The translations under genes and the position numbers were made by a program. 12,893 nucleotides of DNA, taken from assembly GCA_001799475.1 (NCBI GenBank), contig MGTN01000150.1, positions 1 through 12,893 on the forward strand, read 5' to 3'. Positions 1 to 6,508 of the stretch are shown piece by piece; position 1 is the stretch's first letter, and each line of letters starts with the position of its first letter. Below the pieces are notes generated by a model that saw only the letters and a program-made list of their open reading frames with translations, had not been told where the DNA came from and ran no database searches. This stretch comes from Desulfovibrionales bacterium GWA2_65_9 (GTDB lineage Bacteria; Desulfobacterota; Desulfovibrionia; Desulfovibrionales; Desulfovibrionaceae).

Positions 1-288
1 GGTGGCGTCGAACAGGCCGGGATACTTGCCGTGGGACAGGGCGTTCAGGTCCTCGGCCAGGTCGTAGACCAGGCTGATCAAATCCTCGGACAGGGTCAGC
101 ACCTGCTCCAGCGTAAAGGGCTTGTTTTCGTAGAGCAGGTGCTCCAGCTCGGTCAACAGCTCCAGGGAGCGGTTGTTCTTGATGAGCAGGCTCTTGAAAT
201 ATTCGTACTTGCGCTTGACCGCGTCGTCTTCGGTGCGGCTGGTGGGTTTTTTCTGGCTGCCTAGGAGCATGTTCAGGAACTTGAGCAT
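1..288 (-). CDS. N-terminal part of an unidentified protein, possibly PEP/pyruvate-binding (PEP synthase-like)
   Basis: Exactly 96 codons are open from the ATG at 288 to the window edge, so the C-terminus is missing. The start is supported by GGAG (complement of 297-300) six bases upstream. The protein opens with a short hydrophobic stretch (MLKFLNMLLG), then a lysine-rich segment, then mostly helical, leucine-rich sequence (KYEYFKSLLIKNNRSLELL, later NALSHGKYPGLFD). No catalytic motif falls inside the window. From memory, this kind of helical N-terminus with a KYPGLFD-like segment precedes the PEP/pyruvate-binding domain in deltaproteobacterial PEP synthase-like proteins, but that identity is a guess. 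The codon usage is native in style. The gene is divergent from the sugar operon and shares the 289-503 intergenic region with it. An alternative start at Met7 (270) has no comparable ribosome site. Confidence is high that this is a gene and low on its function. Confidence 0.72.
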   Translation of the reverse strand, partial: MLKFLNMLLGSQKKPTSRTEDDAVKRKYEYFKSLLIKNNRSLELLTELEHLLYENKPFTLEQVLTLSEDLISLVYDLAEDLNALSHGKYPGLFDAT

Positions 289-306
289 GCCAGTCTCCGG
301 GGATTG

Positions 307-332
307 AGGGTTCGGACTAAGGGTTCGGACTA
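307..332. repeat. Perfect 13-bp tandem duplication
   Basis: The unit AGGGTTCGGACTA occurs at 307-319 and again at 320-332 with no mismatch. It sits just upstream of the ribosome site of the minus-strand gene that starts at 288, in its probable 5' leader. It carries no recognisable operator consensus. It is one of several short duplications in this window. Confidence 0.9.
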
Positions 333-357
333 GAGGGACTGTGATGATCGCATGCTA

Positions 358-372
358 CGCGAGGCGCTCGCG
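358..372. promoter_or_regulatory. Small GC-rich inverted repeat in a divergent promoter region
   Basis: CGCGAG (358-363), a 3-base centre GCG, and CTCGCG (367-372) form a perfect dyad between the divergent genes at 288 (minus) and 504 (plus). It could be an operator. GC-rich dyads this short also arise by chance in such DNA, so the call is weak. Confidence 0.25.
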
Positions 373-400
373 GTGCGCAAGGACGCAGGCCCGGCGTTGC

Positions 401-456
401 TGGACCACTGTCGCTGGACCCCGCCAGTTGGACCCCGCTGGTTGAACCATCGTTGC
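401..456. repeat. Array of four degenerate 14-bp tandem repeats
   Basis: Four consecutive 14-base units begin at 401, 415, 429 and 443. Each starts with TGGACC or TGAACC. The units are TGGACCACTGTCGC, TGGACCCCGCCAGT, TGGACCCCGCTGGT and TGAACCATCGTTGC; the second and third match at 12 of 14 positions. The array lies directly upstream of the sugar operon, and its last unit supplies the start of the predicted -35 box. A regular 14-base spacing could serve as a multi-site binding region or be slippage debris; the sequence does not decide between them. Confidence 0.8.
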
Positions 457-481
457 GGGTGCGCGGCAAACAGGCTATAAA
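453..481 (+). promoter_or_regulatory. Predicted sigma-70 type promoter of the sugar operon
   Basis: TTGCGG (453-458) and TATAAA (476-481) are separated by 17 bases, the optimal spacing. The -10 box differs from TATAAT at one position and the -35 box keeps the TTG core. Transcription would start near 488, leaving a leader of about 16 bases that contains GGGAGG (492-497) six bases before the ATG at 504. The -35 box overlaps the last unit of the 14-bp repeat array. Confidence 0.5.
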
Positions 482-503
482 CAGCGCCTTTGGGAGGACG
501 AAC

Positions 504-1208
504 ATGTACAAAGGCAAACGCATCCTGGGCACCATCAGCGCCCGTGGCGGCAGCAAAGGCGTGCCCGGCAAGAACATCCGCGACCTGGGCGGGTTGCCGC
601 TCATGGGCTGGACCATCCGCGAGGCCAGGTGCTCGGCGTATCTGGACCGGCTCGTGGTCTCCTCGGACGACGAGGGCATCCTGGCCGTGGCCCGCGCCCA
701 CGGGGCCGAGACGCCCTTTGCGCGTCCGCCGGAGCTGGCGCGTGACGACACCCCGGGCGTGGACCCGGTGCTGCACGCCGTGGAGGCGCTGGCGCCTGAG
801 CAGTACGACTACGTGGTGCTCATGCAGCCCACCTCGCCCCTGCGCACCGTGGCCGACATCGACGGCTGCATCCAGCGCTGCCTGGACAACGACTGGCCCT
901 GCCTGATCAGCGTCACCGAGGCTGAGAAAAGCCCCTACTACATGTTCCAGATGGACGAGGGCGGGCGCATGAGCCCGGTCATCCGCCAGGAGAGCTTCCA
1001 CACCCGCCGCCAGGACCTGCCCCGGATTGTCGCGCCCAACGGCGCGGTGTACGTGGCCCGCTGCGACTGGCTGGCCCGCACGCGCAGCTACCTGACCCCG
1101 GAGACGCGGGGCTTTGAGATGCCGCGCGAGCGTTCCTGGGACGTTGACGAATTGCTGGACTTCGAAATCTGCGAGCTGCTGCTGAAACGCGCCGGGCGCA
1201 TCGCATGA
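504..1208 (+). CDS. CMP-sugar synthetase, acylneuraminate cytidylyltransferase family (NeuA/LegF-like)
   Basis: This cytosolic enzyme couples CTP to a nonulosonate or related acidic sugar, releasing diphosphate and giving a CMP-activated donor for surface glycosylation. The 234-residue length is typical of the family. The N-terminal nucleotide-binding signature ISARGGSKGVPGKN spans residues 11-24, QPTSPLR lies at 108-114, NGAVY at 179-183, and the probable metal-binding pair Asp213/Asp215 (WDVDE) lies near the end. The frame stays open upstream to a TTG at 453, but the ATG at 504 has an excellent GGGAGG site six bases away, so I start there. It is the first gene of a three-gene operon and its stop overlaps the next start by four bases (ATGA). 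The sequence resembles legionaminate/pseudaminate-type synthetases more than KdsB, but the substrate cannot be read from it. No NeuB-type synthase is encoded nearby. Confidence 0.88.
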   Translation: MYKGKRILGTISARGGSKGVPGKNIRDLGGLPLMGWTIREARCSAYLDRLVVSSDDEGILAVARAHGAETPFARPPELARDDTPGVDPVLHAVEALAPEQYDYVVLMQPTSPLRTVADIDGCIQRCLDNDWPCLISVTEAEKSPYYMFQMDEGGRMSPVIRQESFHTRRQDLPRIVAPNGAVYVARCDWLARTRSYLTPETRGFEMPRERSWDVDELLDFEICELLLKRAGRIA

Positions 1209-2287
1209 GCGGGGGTGACATGACCAAGGTGCGCGCTGCGGTTATCGGGCTGGGCGGCATGGGCAGGCGACACATCGCGGCCCTGGATGCGGCTGGAATC
1301 AGCCTGGCCGGGGTCTGCGACATGAACCTGGCTGTGGCCCGGGAGCTGGCCCAGTCTCGGATCTCGGCGCGTGCGGACAGGCCCAAGGCCGTGTCCGACT
1401 GGCGCGAGCTCTTGTCGGCAGGTCCGGCCGGCATCGATCTCTTGTGCATCGCCACCAACGGCCCCAGCCACCACGAGATCGTGCTGGCCGCCGCAGCGGC
1501 CAAGATCCCCTTTGTGCTCTGCGAAAAGCCCATGAGCACCAGCGGGGCCAAGGCCAGGGAAATGGCCGCCGCTTGCGAGGCCGCAGGCACCCGGCTGGCC
1601 GTGAACCTCTGCCGGCGCTTCCTCACGCGCTGCCTGCTGTTCCGCCAGGCCGTGCGGGACGAATGTGTCGTGGGTCGGCCCCGGCGCTTCTGGGGGCTCA
1701 TCGGCGGCGGCGGCGTGGGCTGCGTGGGCCTGCACTATTTCGACTACGCGGCCTGGCTCTTTGACGCGCGCCCGGTGTGGGTGAGTGCGGAGCTGACCCA
1801 AAACCCAGCGCCCAACGTGCGCGGCGCGCAATTCGTTGATCCCGGCGGGCAGGTCAGCGTGGGCTTCGAGTGCGCCGACGGCCATCGCTTTGTGGGCGAT
1901 TTCGAACTCTCCGAGGATGTGCCCCGGGCCTCGCGCTGCCTGGTCATCGGCACCGAGGGCGTGGCCGAGTTCGACGACTTCACGCCCGCCCCGGCTGGCC
2001 GTGCCTCGGCCAGCGTCCGGCCAGTCGGCCAGCGCCAGGTGGTCAAGACGCGGCTGGTGCAGCCCGAGCCCGTGGCCATCGACCACGGCCCGGCCCTGGA
2101 CATCGTGCAGGCCACGCGCGACTGCCTGCTGGACCTGCTCGGGCCGTTTGCGCATTCGACAGTCCGCGCGGGCATCGAGTCCGTGGACGTGGTCCTGGGT
2201 GCGCACCTGTCGTCGCAACAGGGCGGCGTGCGCGTGGCCCTGCCGCTCACCGGCCAGGGCCTGCTCCTTGACGTGCCCATTACCTGA
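1205..2287 (+). CDS. Gfo/Idh/MocA family NAD(P)-dependent oxidoreductase (first copy)
   Basis: A 360-residue dehydrogenase of the glucose-fructose oxidoreductase family. It has an N-terminal Rossmann fold with the dinucleotide loop GLGGMG (residues 15-20), the family EKP motif at 107-109 (CEKPMS), and a C-terminal alpha/beta domain. In that domain, His177 and Asp180 (GLHYFDYA) match the usual catalytic HxxD. Such enzymes oxidise or reduce a hydroxyl on free or nucleotide-linked sugars in the cytoplasm. The ATG at 1205 overlaps the stop of the CMP-sugar synthetase gene, implying translational coupling. An in-frame ATG at 1220 (Met6) is nearer the Rossmann strand and is a possible true start. 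The C-terminus (LLLDVPIT) lies inside a 16-bp tandem repeat, so the last residues and the stop are in duplicated DNA. It resembles oxidoreductases found in legionaminate-type and other glycan clusters; the substrate is unknown. Confidence 0.88.
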   Translation: MSGGDMTKVRAAVIGLGGMGRRHIAALDAAGISLAGVCDMNLAVARELAQSRISARADRPKAVSDWRELLSAGPAGIDLLCIATNGPSHHEIVLAAAAAKIPFVLCEKPMSTSGAKAREMAAACEAAGTRLAVNLCRRFLTRCLLFRQAVRDECVVGRPRRFWGLIGGGGVGCVGLHYFDYAAWLFDARPVWVSAELTQNPAPNVRGAQFVDPGGQVSVGFECADGHRFVGDFELSEDVPRASRCLVIGTEGVAEFDDFTPAPAGRASASVRPVGQRQVVKTRLVQPEPVAIDHGPALDIVQATRDCLLDLLGPFAHSTVRAGIESVDVVLGAHLSSQQGGVRVALPLTGQGLLLDVPIT

Positions 2288-2316
2288 CGTGCCCAGCACC
2301 TGACGTTCCCATTAGC
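2269..2316. repeat. Three 16-bp tandem repeats spanning a stop codon and the intergenic gap
   Basis: The units start at 2269, 2285 and 2301: TGACGTGCCCATTACC, TGACGTGCCCAGCACC and TGACGTTCCCATTAGC. Unit one matches each of the other two at 14 of 16 positions. The stop codon of the upstream oxidoreductase is the TGA that opens the second unit. The third unit runs up to three bases before the AAGGA ribosome site (2319-2323) of the next gene. The repeats have lengthened the spacer between two operon genes to 42 bases. Confidence 0.9.
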
Positions 2317-2329
2317 TGAAGGACCGTGC

Positions 2330-3334
2330 ATGACCACAGATATCGAGAATACGGCTGACCGCCCCGTTGACCGCCCCATTCGCGTCGGCCTCGTCGGCGC
2401 AGGGCTCATCGCCCGCCAGCACCTGACCGCCATGCGGCGCGTGCCGGAGCTTCTGGCCGTGGGCATAGCCTCGCGCACGCGGGCCAAGGCCGAGGCCCTG
2501 GCTGCGGAGTTCGGCCTGGGCCAGGTCTGCGACAACCCCGAAGAGCTGGTGCGCCAGGCCCGGCCCGACGCCCTCATGGTGCTCGTTTCGCCCCAGGCCG
2601 TGGCCCAGGTGGCCGTGCAGTGCCTGGATTTCGGCCTGCCGCTGTTCCTGGAGAAGCCCGTGGGCCTGAGTGTGGCCGAGGCCGAGGAGGCCGCCAGGAT
2701 CGCTGGCGAAAAGGGCGTGCTCAACATGGTCGGCTTCAACCGGCGGCACTACTCCATATTCCAGAAAGGGCTGCGCAAGGTGCTGGAGCGCGGGCGGCTT
2801 TTGTCCGTGCAGGTGGAGGGCAGCGAGCGCATGGCTGTGGCGCGCGGCACGGGCCGGTTCACGGAGGAGGTGCTGCGGGCCTGGGTCTTTGCCAACGCCA
2901 CGCACCCCATCGACCTGCTCCGGCATTTCGGCGGCGAGCCCGAGGAGGTCTGCGCCTTTGCCACGAGCCTGCACGAGCCCCTGGGCGACCAGTTCGTGGC
3001 CTGCCTGCGCTTCCCCGGCGGGGTGCTGGGCTCGTTCACGGGCAACTGGCATTCCCCGGGCGGCTGGGCCGTGGTCTTGAAGGGCGAGGGCGTCACGGCG
3101 GAGTTCCGGCCGCTGGAGACCTGCCGGTTGACCTATGCCGATGGCACAACCGAGGTCCTGGAGCCCGACGCCGACGACGCGGCCGTGAAGCCCGGCTTCA
3201 CCGGGCAGCTTAGGGCCTTTGCCGGACTGGTGCGCACGGGCGTGCTTGCGCCGCCCTCCCAGGACCTGGCCGGCGCCCTTGCGACCATGCGCCTGGCCGG
3301 GCAGTTTATCGCCCCGGTGCGGCCGCTTTCGTGA
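2330..3334 (+). CDS. Gfo/Idh/MocA family NAD(P)-dependent oxidoreductase (second, divergent copy)
   Basis: A 334-residue enzyme of the same superfamily as its upstream neighbour but clearly different in sequence. The dinucleotide-binding loop GAGLIA is at residues 23-28, EKP at 108-110 (LFLEKPVG), and His192/Asp195 (THPIDLL) occupy the catalytic HxxD position. AAGGA at 2319-2323, six bases before the ATG, supports the start. The N-terminus carries a 10-17 residue extension before the Rossmann fold that includes a duplicated DRPV/DRPI, encoded by a 12-bp tandem repeat. It probably acts on the same sugar pathway as the first oxidoreductase, either at a successive step or as an oxidation/reduction pair such as epimerisation through a keto intermediate; this is inference. 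It is the last gene of the operon, followed by a 137-base AT-richer gap. Confidence 0.87.
   Translation: MTTDIENTADRPVDRPIRVGLVGAGLIARQHLTAMRRVPELLAVGIASRTRAKAEALAAEFGLGQVCDNPEELVRQARPDALMVLVSPQAVAQVAVQCLDFGLPLFLEKPVGLSVAEAEEAARIAGEKGVLNMVGFNRRHYSIFQKGLRKVLERGRLLSVQVEGSERMAVARGTGRFTEEVLRAWVFANATHPIDLLRHFGGEPEEVCAFATSLHEPLGDQFVACLRFPGGVLGSFTGNWHSPGGWAVVLKGEGVTAEFRPLETCRLTYADGTTEVLEPDADDAAVKPGFTGQLRAFAGLVRTGVLAPPSQDLAGALATMRLAGQFIAPVRPLS
2356..2379. repeat. In-frame 12-bp tandem duplication in an oxidoreductase N-terminus
   Basis: TGACCGCCCCGT (2356-2367) is followed directly by TGACCGCCCCAT (2368-2379), with 11 of 12 bases identical. It encodes DRPV-DRPI just before the first Rossmann strand, where an extra four residues should be tolerated. 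Confidence 0.8.
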
Positions 3335-3375
3335 GTTTGTTTAAGAAGAGTGTAATGATTTAGCCGCGCCTGCGT

Positions 3376-3400
3376 ACAATATGTCGAAATTACATATTGT
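3376..3400. promoter_or_regulatory. Perfect 9-bp inverted repeat, candidate operator or terminator
   Basis: ACAATATGT (3376-3384) and ACATATTGT (3392-3400) are exact reverse complements around a 7-base centre (CGAAATT). Four more positions on each side (GCGT/GCGT) can extend a hairpin with G-C pairs and G-U wobbles. A T-rich run (TATTCCTTTTT) follows. The AT-rich arms stand out sharply from the surrounding GC-rich DNA. It lies 41 bases after the sugar operon and 71 bases before the kinase start. It could be a dimeric repressor or activator site for the kinase gene, a terminator of the sugar operon, or both. It does not match the CRP/FNR half-sites I know. Confidence 0.55.
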
Positions 3401-3471
3401 GCGTATTCCTTTTTGCTTGTACTTGGGTTGACGCTGGAGCCATACCTTTCAGGGCAGGGCGGAGGAACACC

Positions 3472-4503
3472 ATGCAGAGCGGCAACAACTCCCCGATGCG
3501 GCCGCGCATCCTGCTGGCCGAGGACGAGTCCGTCATCGCCATGCAGATCGAGGAGCTCATCACCGCCGAGGGCTACGAGGTCGTCGGCATCGCGGGCACA
3601 GCGGCCGAGGCCGTGCGCCTGGCCACCAGCCTGCGGCCCGACCTGGTGCTGATGGACATCGTCATGCCCATGGAGTCCGGCCAGGCCATGGACGGCATCG
3701 ACGCCTGCGCCCAGATCCAGCGCGACCTGAACATCCCGGTGGTGCTGCTCTCGGCCCACGGCGAGGAGCAGTTCCTGCGCCGGGCGCGCACGGCGCTGCC
3801 TTCGGCCTATCTGCTCAAGCCCTGCCAGAACAACCAGATCCGCGCGGCGGTGGAGGTGGCCCTGGCCATGCGCGCGCACAATGATCCCGCAGCGGGTTTC
3901 CGCCTGCGCGAGGCCCATCACCGCATCAAGAACAGTTTTTCGCTGCTGCACGGCATGTTGCGCATGCAGCAGTTGCAGGTGGCGGACCCGGAGGCCAAGC
4001 GCTCCCTGGCCGATGCCGGCGCCCGCGTGCTGGCCCTGGCCAAGGCCCACGAGAGCATGTCCGACCCGGCCCAAGGGGCCAGGAGCGGGGCTGGCCCGTT
4101 TGTGGAGAAGCTGGCCCGCGGCCTGTTCGAGGGCAACGCCCCGAACGGCCCGAACAGCCACCTGCGCCTGGACGTGGCTGCGGAGCCCGTGGCGCTGGAC
4201 GCCGGGCGGCTGGTGCCCTGCGGCATCTTCCTGGCCGAGGCCATGACCAACGCGCTGAAGTACGCCTTTGCGGACGGCCGGGCGGGCGTGATCCGCGTGG
4301 TCCTGCGGCTGGATGGGGACAAGGCGCTGCTGGAGGTCTCCGACGACGGGGCCGGGCTGCCCGGCAATCCGGAGGAGCTGGGGCGGCATTCCTTTGGCCT
4401 GCAATGCCTGCAGGCCGCGGCAACGCAGTTGGGCGGGGTGCTCGACATCAAGAGCGAGCCCGGGCAGGGCAGCAGTTTTTCGGTGCGCTTCCTGGCGCTC
4501 TAG
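3472..4503 (+). CDS. Soluble receiver-histidine kinase protein (REC-HisKA_2-HATPase)
   Basis: A 343-residue two-component signalling protein. Residues about 10-135 form a CheY-like receiver with acidic residues E17/D18, phosphoacceptor Asp62 (LVLMDIVMP) and conserved Lys116 (LLKPC), all intact. Residues about 143-215 carry a HisKA_2-type dimerisation and phosphotransfer segment with the H-box EAHHRIKNS (His149/His150). The C-terminus is an ATPase domain with N-box EAMTNALKYAF (from Glu256) and G-box DDGAGLP (from Asp291). There is no signal peptide, membrane helix or PAS domain, so it must act in the cytoplasm and take its input through phosphorylation of the receiver. The frame is open further upstream, but GGAGG at 3461-3465, six bases before the ATG at 3472, fixes the start. 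No obvious cognate response regulator lies next to it. It converges on the phosphoesterase gene with a 19-base gap. Confidence 0.88.
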   Translation: MQSGNNSPMRPRILLAEDESVIAMQIEELITAEGYEVVGIAGTAAEAVRLATSLRPDLVLMDIVMPMESGQAMDGIDACAQIQRDLNIPVVLLSAHGEEQFLRRARTALPSAYLLKPCQNNQIRAAVEVALAMRAHNDPAAGFRLREAHHRIKNSFSLLHGMLRMQQLQVADPEAKRSLADAGARVLALAKAHESMSDPAQGARSGAGPFVEKLARGLFEGNAPNGPNSHLRLDVAAEPVALDAGRLVPCGIFLAEAMTNALKYAFADGRAGVIRVVLRLDGDKALLEVSDDGAGLPGNPEELGRHSFGLQCLQAAATQLGGVLDIKSEPGQGSSFSVRFLAL

Positions 4504-4522
4504 GCTTCACATCCGGGCGGGC

Positions 4523-5320
4523 CTACCAGAGCCTGTCGGCGTAGACCGTGGGCAGGCCCACCTCCACGATGCGCGCGGCGGTGCGCGCGATGTCGTAGGG
4601 CACGAAGCGCACTTCGATGTTCGTGTCGGCATGCATCTTGACGCCCGGCTTGCCCGGCTCCCACAGAATATATTTGGCCTTGTTGTTGCCGTCGCGCGGT
4701 TGGCCCACGCTGCCGATGTTGATGATGTGCCGCGCGAGCCTGGCCAGCGTTGTCTGGCCCTTGCCCAGGTCCTTGCGCTCGATGCGCCCGGCCCCTGGCC
4801 CTGACTCCGGCCCTGACGCCGGGAAAAAACTGATCCGTTTCAGCTCGTGGGTGTGCCCGGCGAAGCAGAGCGGGTGGGGGTACAGGGCAAAGGTCTCGCG
4901 CAGGGCGTCCTCGTCCAGCACGTAGAGGTATTTGGACACCAGCCCCGGCGGGCAGCCATGCACGAAGAGCGCCCCAAACGCCTCCAGGGTGCGCGGCAGG
5001 GTGCGGAAGTACATCAGCGAGTCGTCGGACAGAAGTTCACGGGTGCGGTCCAAGGCCTTGCGGGCCTGGGAATTGAAGAAGCCCCGCATCTGGGGCTCGG
5101 CCAAGCCCTGCTCGTGGTTGCCCAGAACCGACGGCACGCCGCGCTCGCGCAGGAGCTTGACGCAGGCCTCGGGCTCCGGGCCGTAGCCGACCATGTCGCC
5201 CAGGTTCAGCACCGTGGTCACGCCCAAGGCGTCCACATCCGCCAGCACGGAGTTGAGCGCCTCCAGGTTGCCGTGCACGTCGGACAGGACGGCGATGCGC
5301 TGCTGCTTTGCTTCCACCAT
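4523..5320 (-). CDS. Calcineurin-like metallophosphoesterase (YfcE/diadenosine-phosphatase-like superfamily)
   Basis: A 265-residue cytosolic dinuclear-metal phosphoesterase. The five metal-ligand blocks appear in order: DVHGN (Asp14, His16), GDMVGYG (Asp42), GNHE (Asn68, His69), HG at 121-122, and GHTH at 155-158. The superfamily includes nucleotidases, diadenosine tetraphosphatases and phosphodiesterases of the YfcE group; the GYGPEP and NIGSVGQPRDG motifs fit the bacterial YfcE/MJ0936-like branch. The actual substrate is unknown. After GHTH, a Gly/Pro/Ser loop (PASGPESGPGAG) is expanded by a 12-bp tandem repeat. The ATG start at 5320 lacks a strong ribosome site (only GAG nearby), but it sits seven residues before the first beta strand, as expected. 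The gene is divergent from the LytTR regulator across 159 bases and convergent with the kinase. Confidence 0.85.
   Translation of the reverse strand: MVEAKQQRIAVLSDVHGNLEALNSVLADVDALGVTTVLNLGDMVGYGPEPEACVKLLRERGVPSVLGNHEQGLAEPQMRGFFNSQARKALDRTRELLSDDSLMYFRTLPRTLEAFGALFVHGCPPGLVSKYLYVLDEDALRETFALYPHPLCFAGHTHELKRISFFPASGPESGPGAGRIERKDLGKGQTTLARLARHIINIGSVGQPRDGNNKAKYILWEPGKPGVKMHADTNIEVRFVPYDIARTAARIVEVGLPTVYADRLW
4797..4820. repeat. In-frame 12-bp tandem duplication in the phosphoesterase
   Basis: GGCCCTGACTCC (4797-4808) is followed directly by GGCCCTGACGCC (4809-4820), with 11 of 12 bases identical. On the minus strand it encodes the loop GPESGPGAG-like segment between the GHTH metal-binding block and the next strand, a place where length variation is harmless. 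Confidence 0.8.
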
Positions 5321-5479
5321 GGCTCAAGGCTACATCAGCCGCAGTGTGGATGCAACCCGGCCTTGCGCCGCGCCACTTTTTGCGGCAAGACACCTGGAAG
5401 GCTCCGGCCTGTGCCCGGCTCTCCGGGGCGGCCGGTTCACCCCCGGGATCAACCCCTCACCAGCGAGAACACAAGCCGC

Positions 5480-6361
5480 ATGGCCAAGCTCAAGACCCTG
5501 CTCCTGCACCCCGACGCAACCGTCCGGCGCGACCTGCGCCGGGTGCTGGAGGGCGCGAACTTCCTGCAGGTGCTGGGCGAGGCCGTCAGCGCCTTCGAGG
5601 CCCTGGAGCTCTTGGAGGCCATCCCCTACGGCGCGCTGTTCCTGGCCGTGGACCTGCCCGGCGGGGTCACCGGCCTGGAGCTGGCGCAGATGCTGGCCGG
5701 ACGCAAGAACAAGCCCGCGCTCATCTTTCTGGCCGTGGCCGAGTCCCAGGCCTACGCCGCCTTTGAGCTGGGGGCCACGGACTATCTGCTCTGGCCCGCA
5801 GGCGAAGACCGCGTGCAGAAGACCCTGCAAAAACTCTCCGAGTTCAAGGCCCGCTTCCGCGAGGTGCCCATGCCCGACAAATGGGCCGAGGCCGCCCCGC
5901 CCAGCGCCGACTCCTGGGCCGAGGGCGACGGCGAGACCGTGTCCCTGCCGCTGGAGGACGACGAGCAGGACCACTTCCTCTCGGCGCTCAAGCAGGCCTG
6001 GGACACCAACCAGCACCGCACCCCGGAGATCGAGAAGCTGGCGGTCAGCCAGGACGGGCGCATGTATCTGGTGCCCTACAACCAGATCGTCTTTGTGGAG
6101 GCCTACGAGGACTACTCGTACGTGAACACGGCCAACCAGAAATACCTGACCTCGTACCGGCTGAAGTACCTGGAGGAGCGCCTGGCCCCGCACCGCTTCT
6201 TCCGCGTGCACCGCAAGTACCTGGTCAACTTGGATATGGTGACGGAAATCGCAAGCTTGCCGGGCAGCAACTTCATGCTGCGCACGGCCGGCCGCACGCG
6301 CATCGAGCTGCCCATCAGCCGCCGCAGGCTGGCCAGCCTGAAGCAGGTGCTGGGCTTCTAG
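5480..6361 (+). CDS. LytTR-family DNA-binding regulator with a degenerate, phosphorylation-dead receiver
   Basis: A 293-residue protein: receiver-like fold (about 4-120), an acidic Pro/Ser/Glu linker (about 128-185), and a C-terminal LytTR DNA-binding domain (about 190-293) with the signature FFRVHRKYLVNL at 240-251 and the final PISRRRL. The receiver keeps the hydrophobic strand pattern (TLLLHPD, ALFLAVDLPGG, ALIFLAVAES, GATDYLLWP), but every active-site residue is replaced: the acidic pair is His10-Pro11, the phosphoacceptor position is Ala56, the Thr/Ser position is Ala85, and the invariant Lys is Trp105. It therefore should not accept phosphate. The frame is open far upstream; I chose the ATG at 5480 because it abuts the first strand, although no strong ribosome site precedes it. 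It lies 147 bases before acs in the same direction, so control of acs is a reasonable inference. Confidence 0.85.
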   Translation: MAKLKTLLLHPDATVRRDLRRVLEGANFLQVLGEAVSAFEALELLEAIPYGALFLAVDLPGGVTGLELAQMLAGRKNKPALIFLAVAESQAYAAFELGATDYLLWPAGEDRVQKTLQKLSEFKARFREVPMPDKWAEAAPPSADSWAEGDGETVSLPLEDDEQDHFLSALKQAWDTNQHRTPEIEKLAVSQDGRMYLVPYNQIVFVEAYEDYSYVNTANQKYLTSYRLKYLEERLAPHRFFRVHRKYLVNLDMVTEIASLPGSNFMLRTAGRTRIELPISRRRLASLKQVLGF

Positions 6362-6467
6362 CGCCGGGGGGCGTCCGTTCGCCTCCTCTGGACCGCCGTA
6401 CGCCGAATTTAATGGGCCGCGCCGACCGGCATGATGTAGAAGCTGACCAAGCGGGTCCATGGCGCGC

Positions 6468-6507
6468 AGGAGGACACGAGTCCCCGGCCGCGCCTTGAGG
6501 AGGACAC
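6468..6507. repeat. 10-bp direct repeat duplicating the acs ribosome-binding site
   Basis: AGGAGGACAC occurs at 6468-6477 and again at 6498-6507, exactly 30 bases apart. The downstream copy is the acs Shine-Dalgarno. The upstream copy is not followed by a start codon at suitable spacing. It may be a leftover duplication or a decoy or standby ribosome site. Confidence 0.6.
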
Positions 6508-6508
6508 T

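Noticed and set aside
3390..3420. A sigma-54 promoter before the kinase gene
   Set aside because: A TTTTGC-like -12 is present, but the GG of the -24 element is missing at the required distance.
4847..5479. The long in-frame extension upstream of the LytTR regulator
   Set aside because: It runs antisense through the phosphoesterase gene, has no family resemblance, and the receiver fold begins right after the ATG at 5480.
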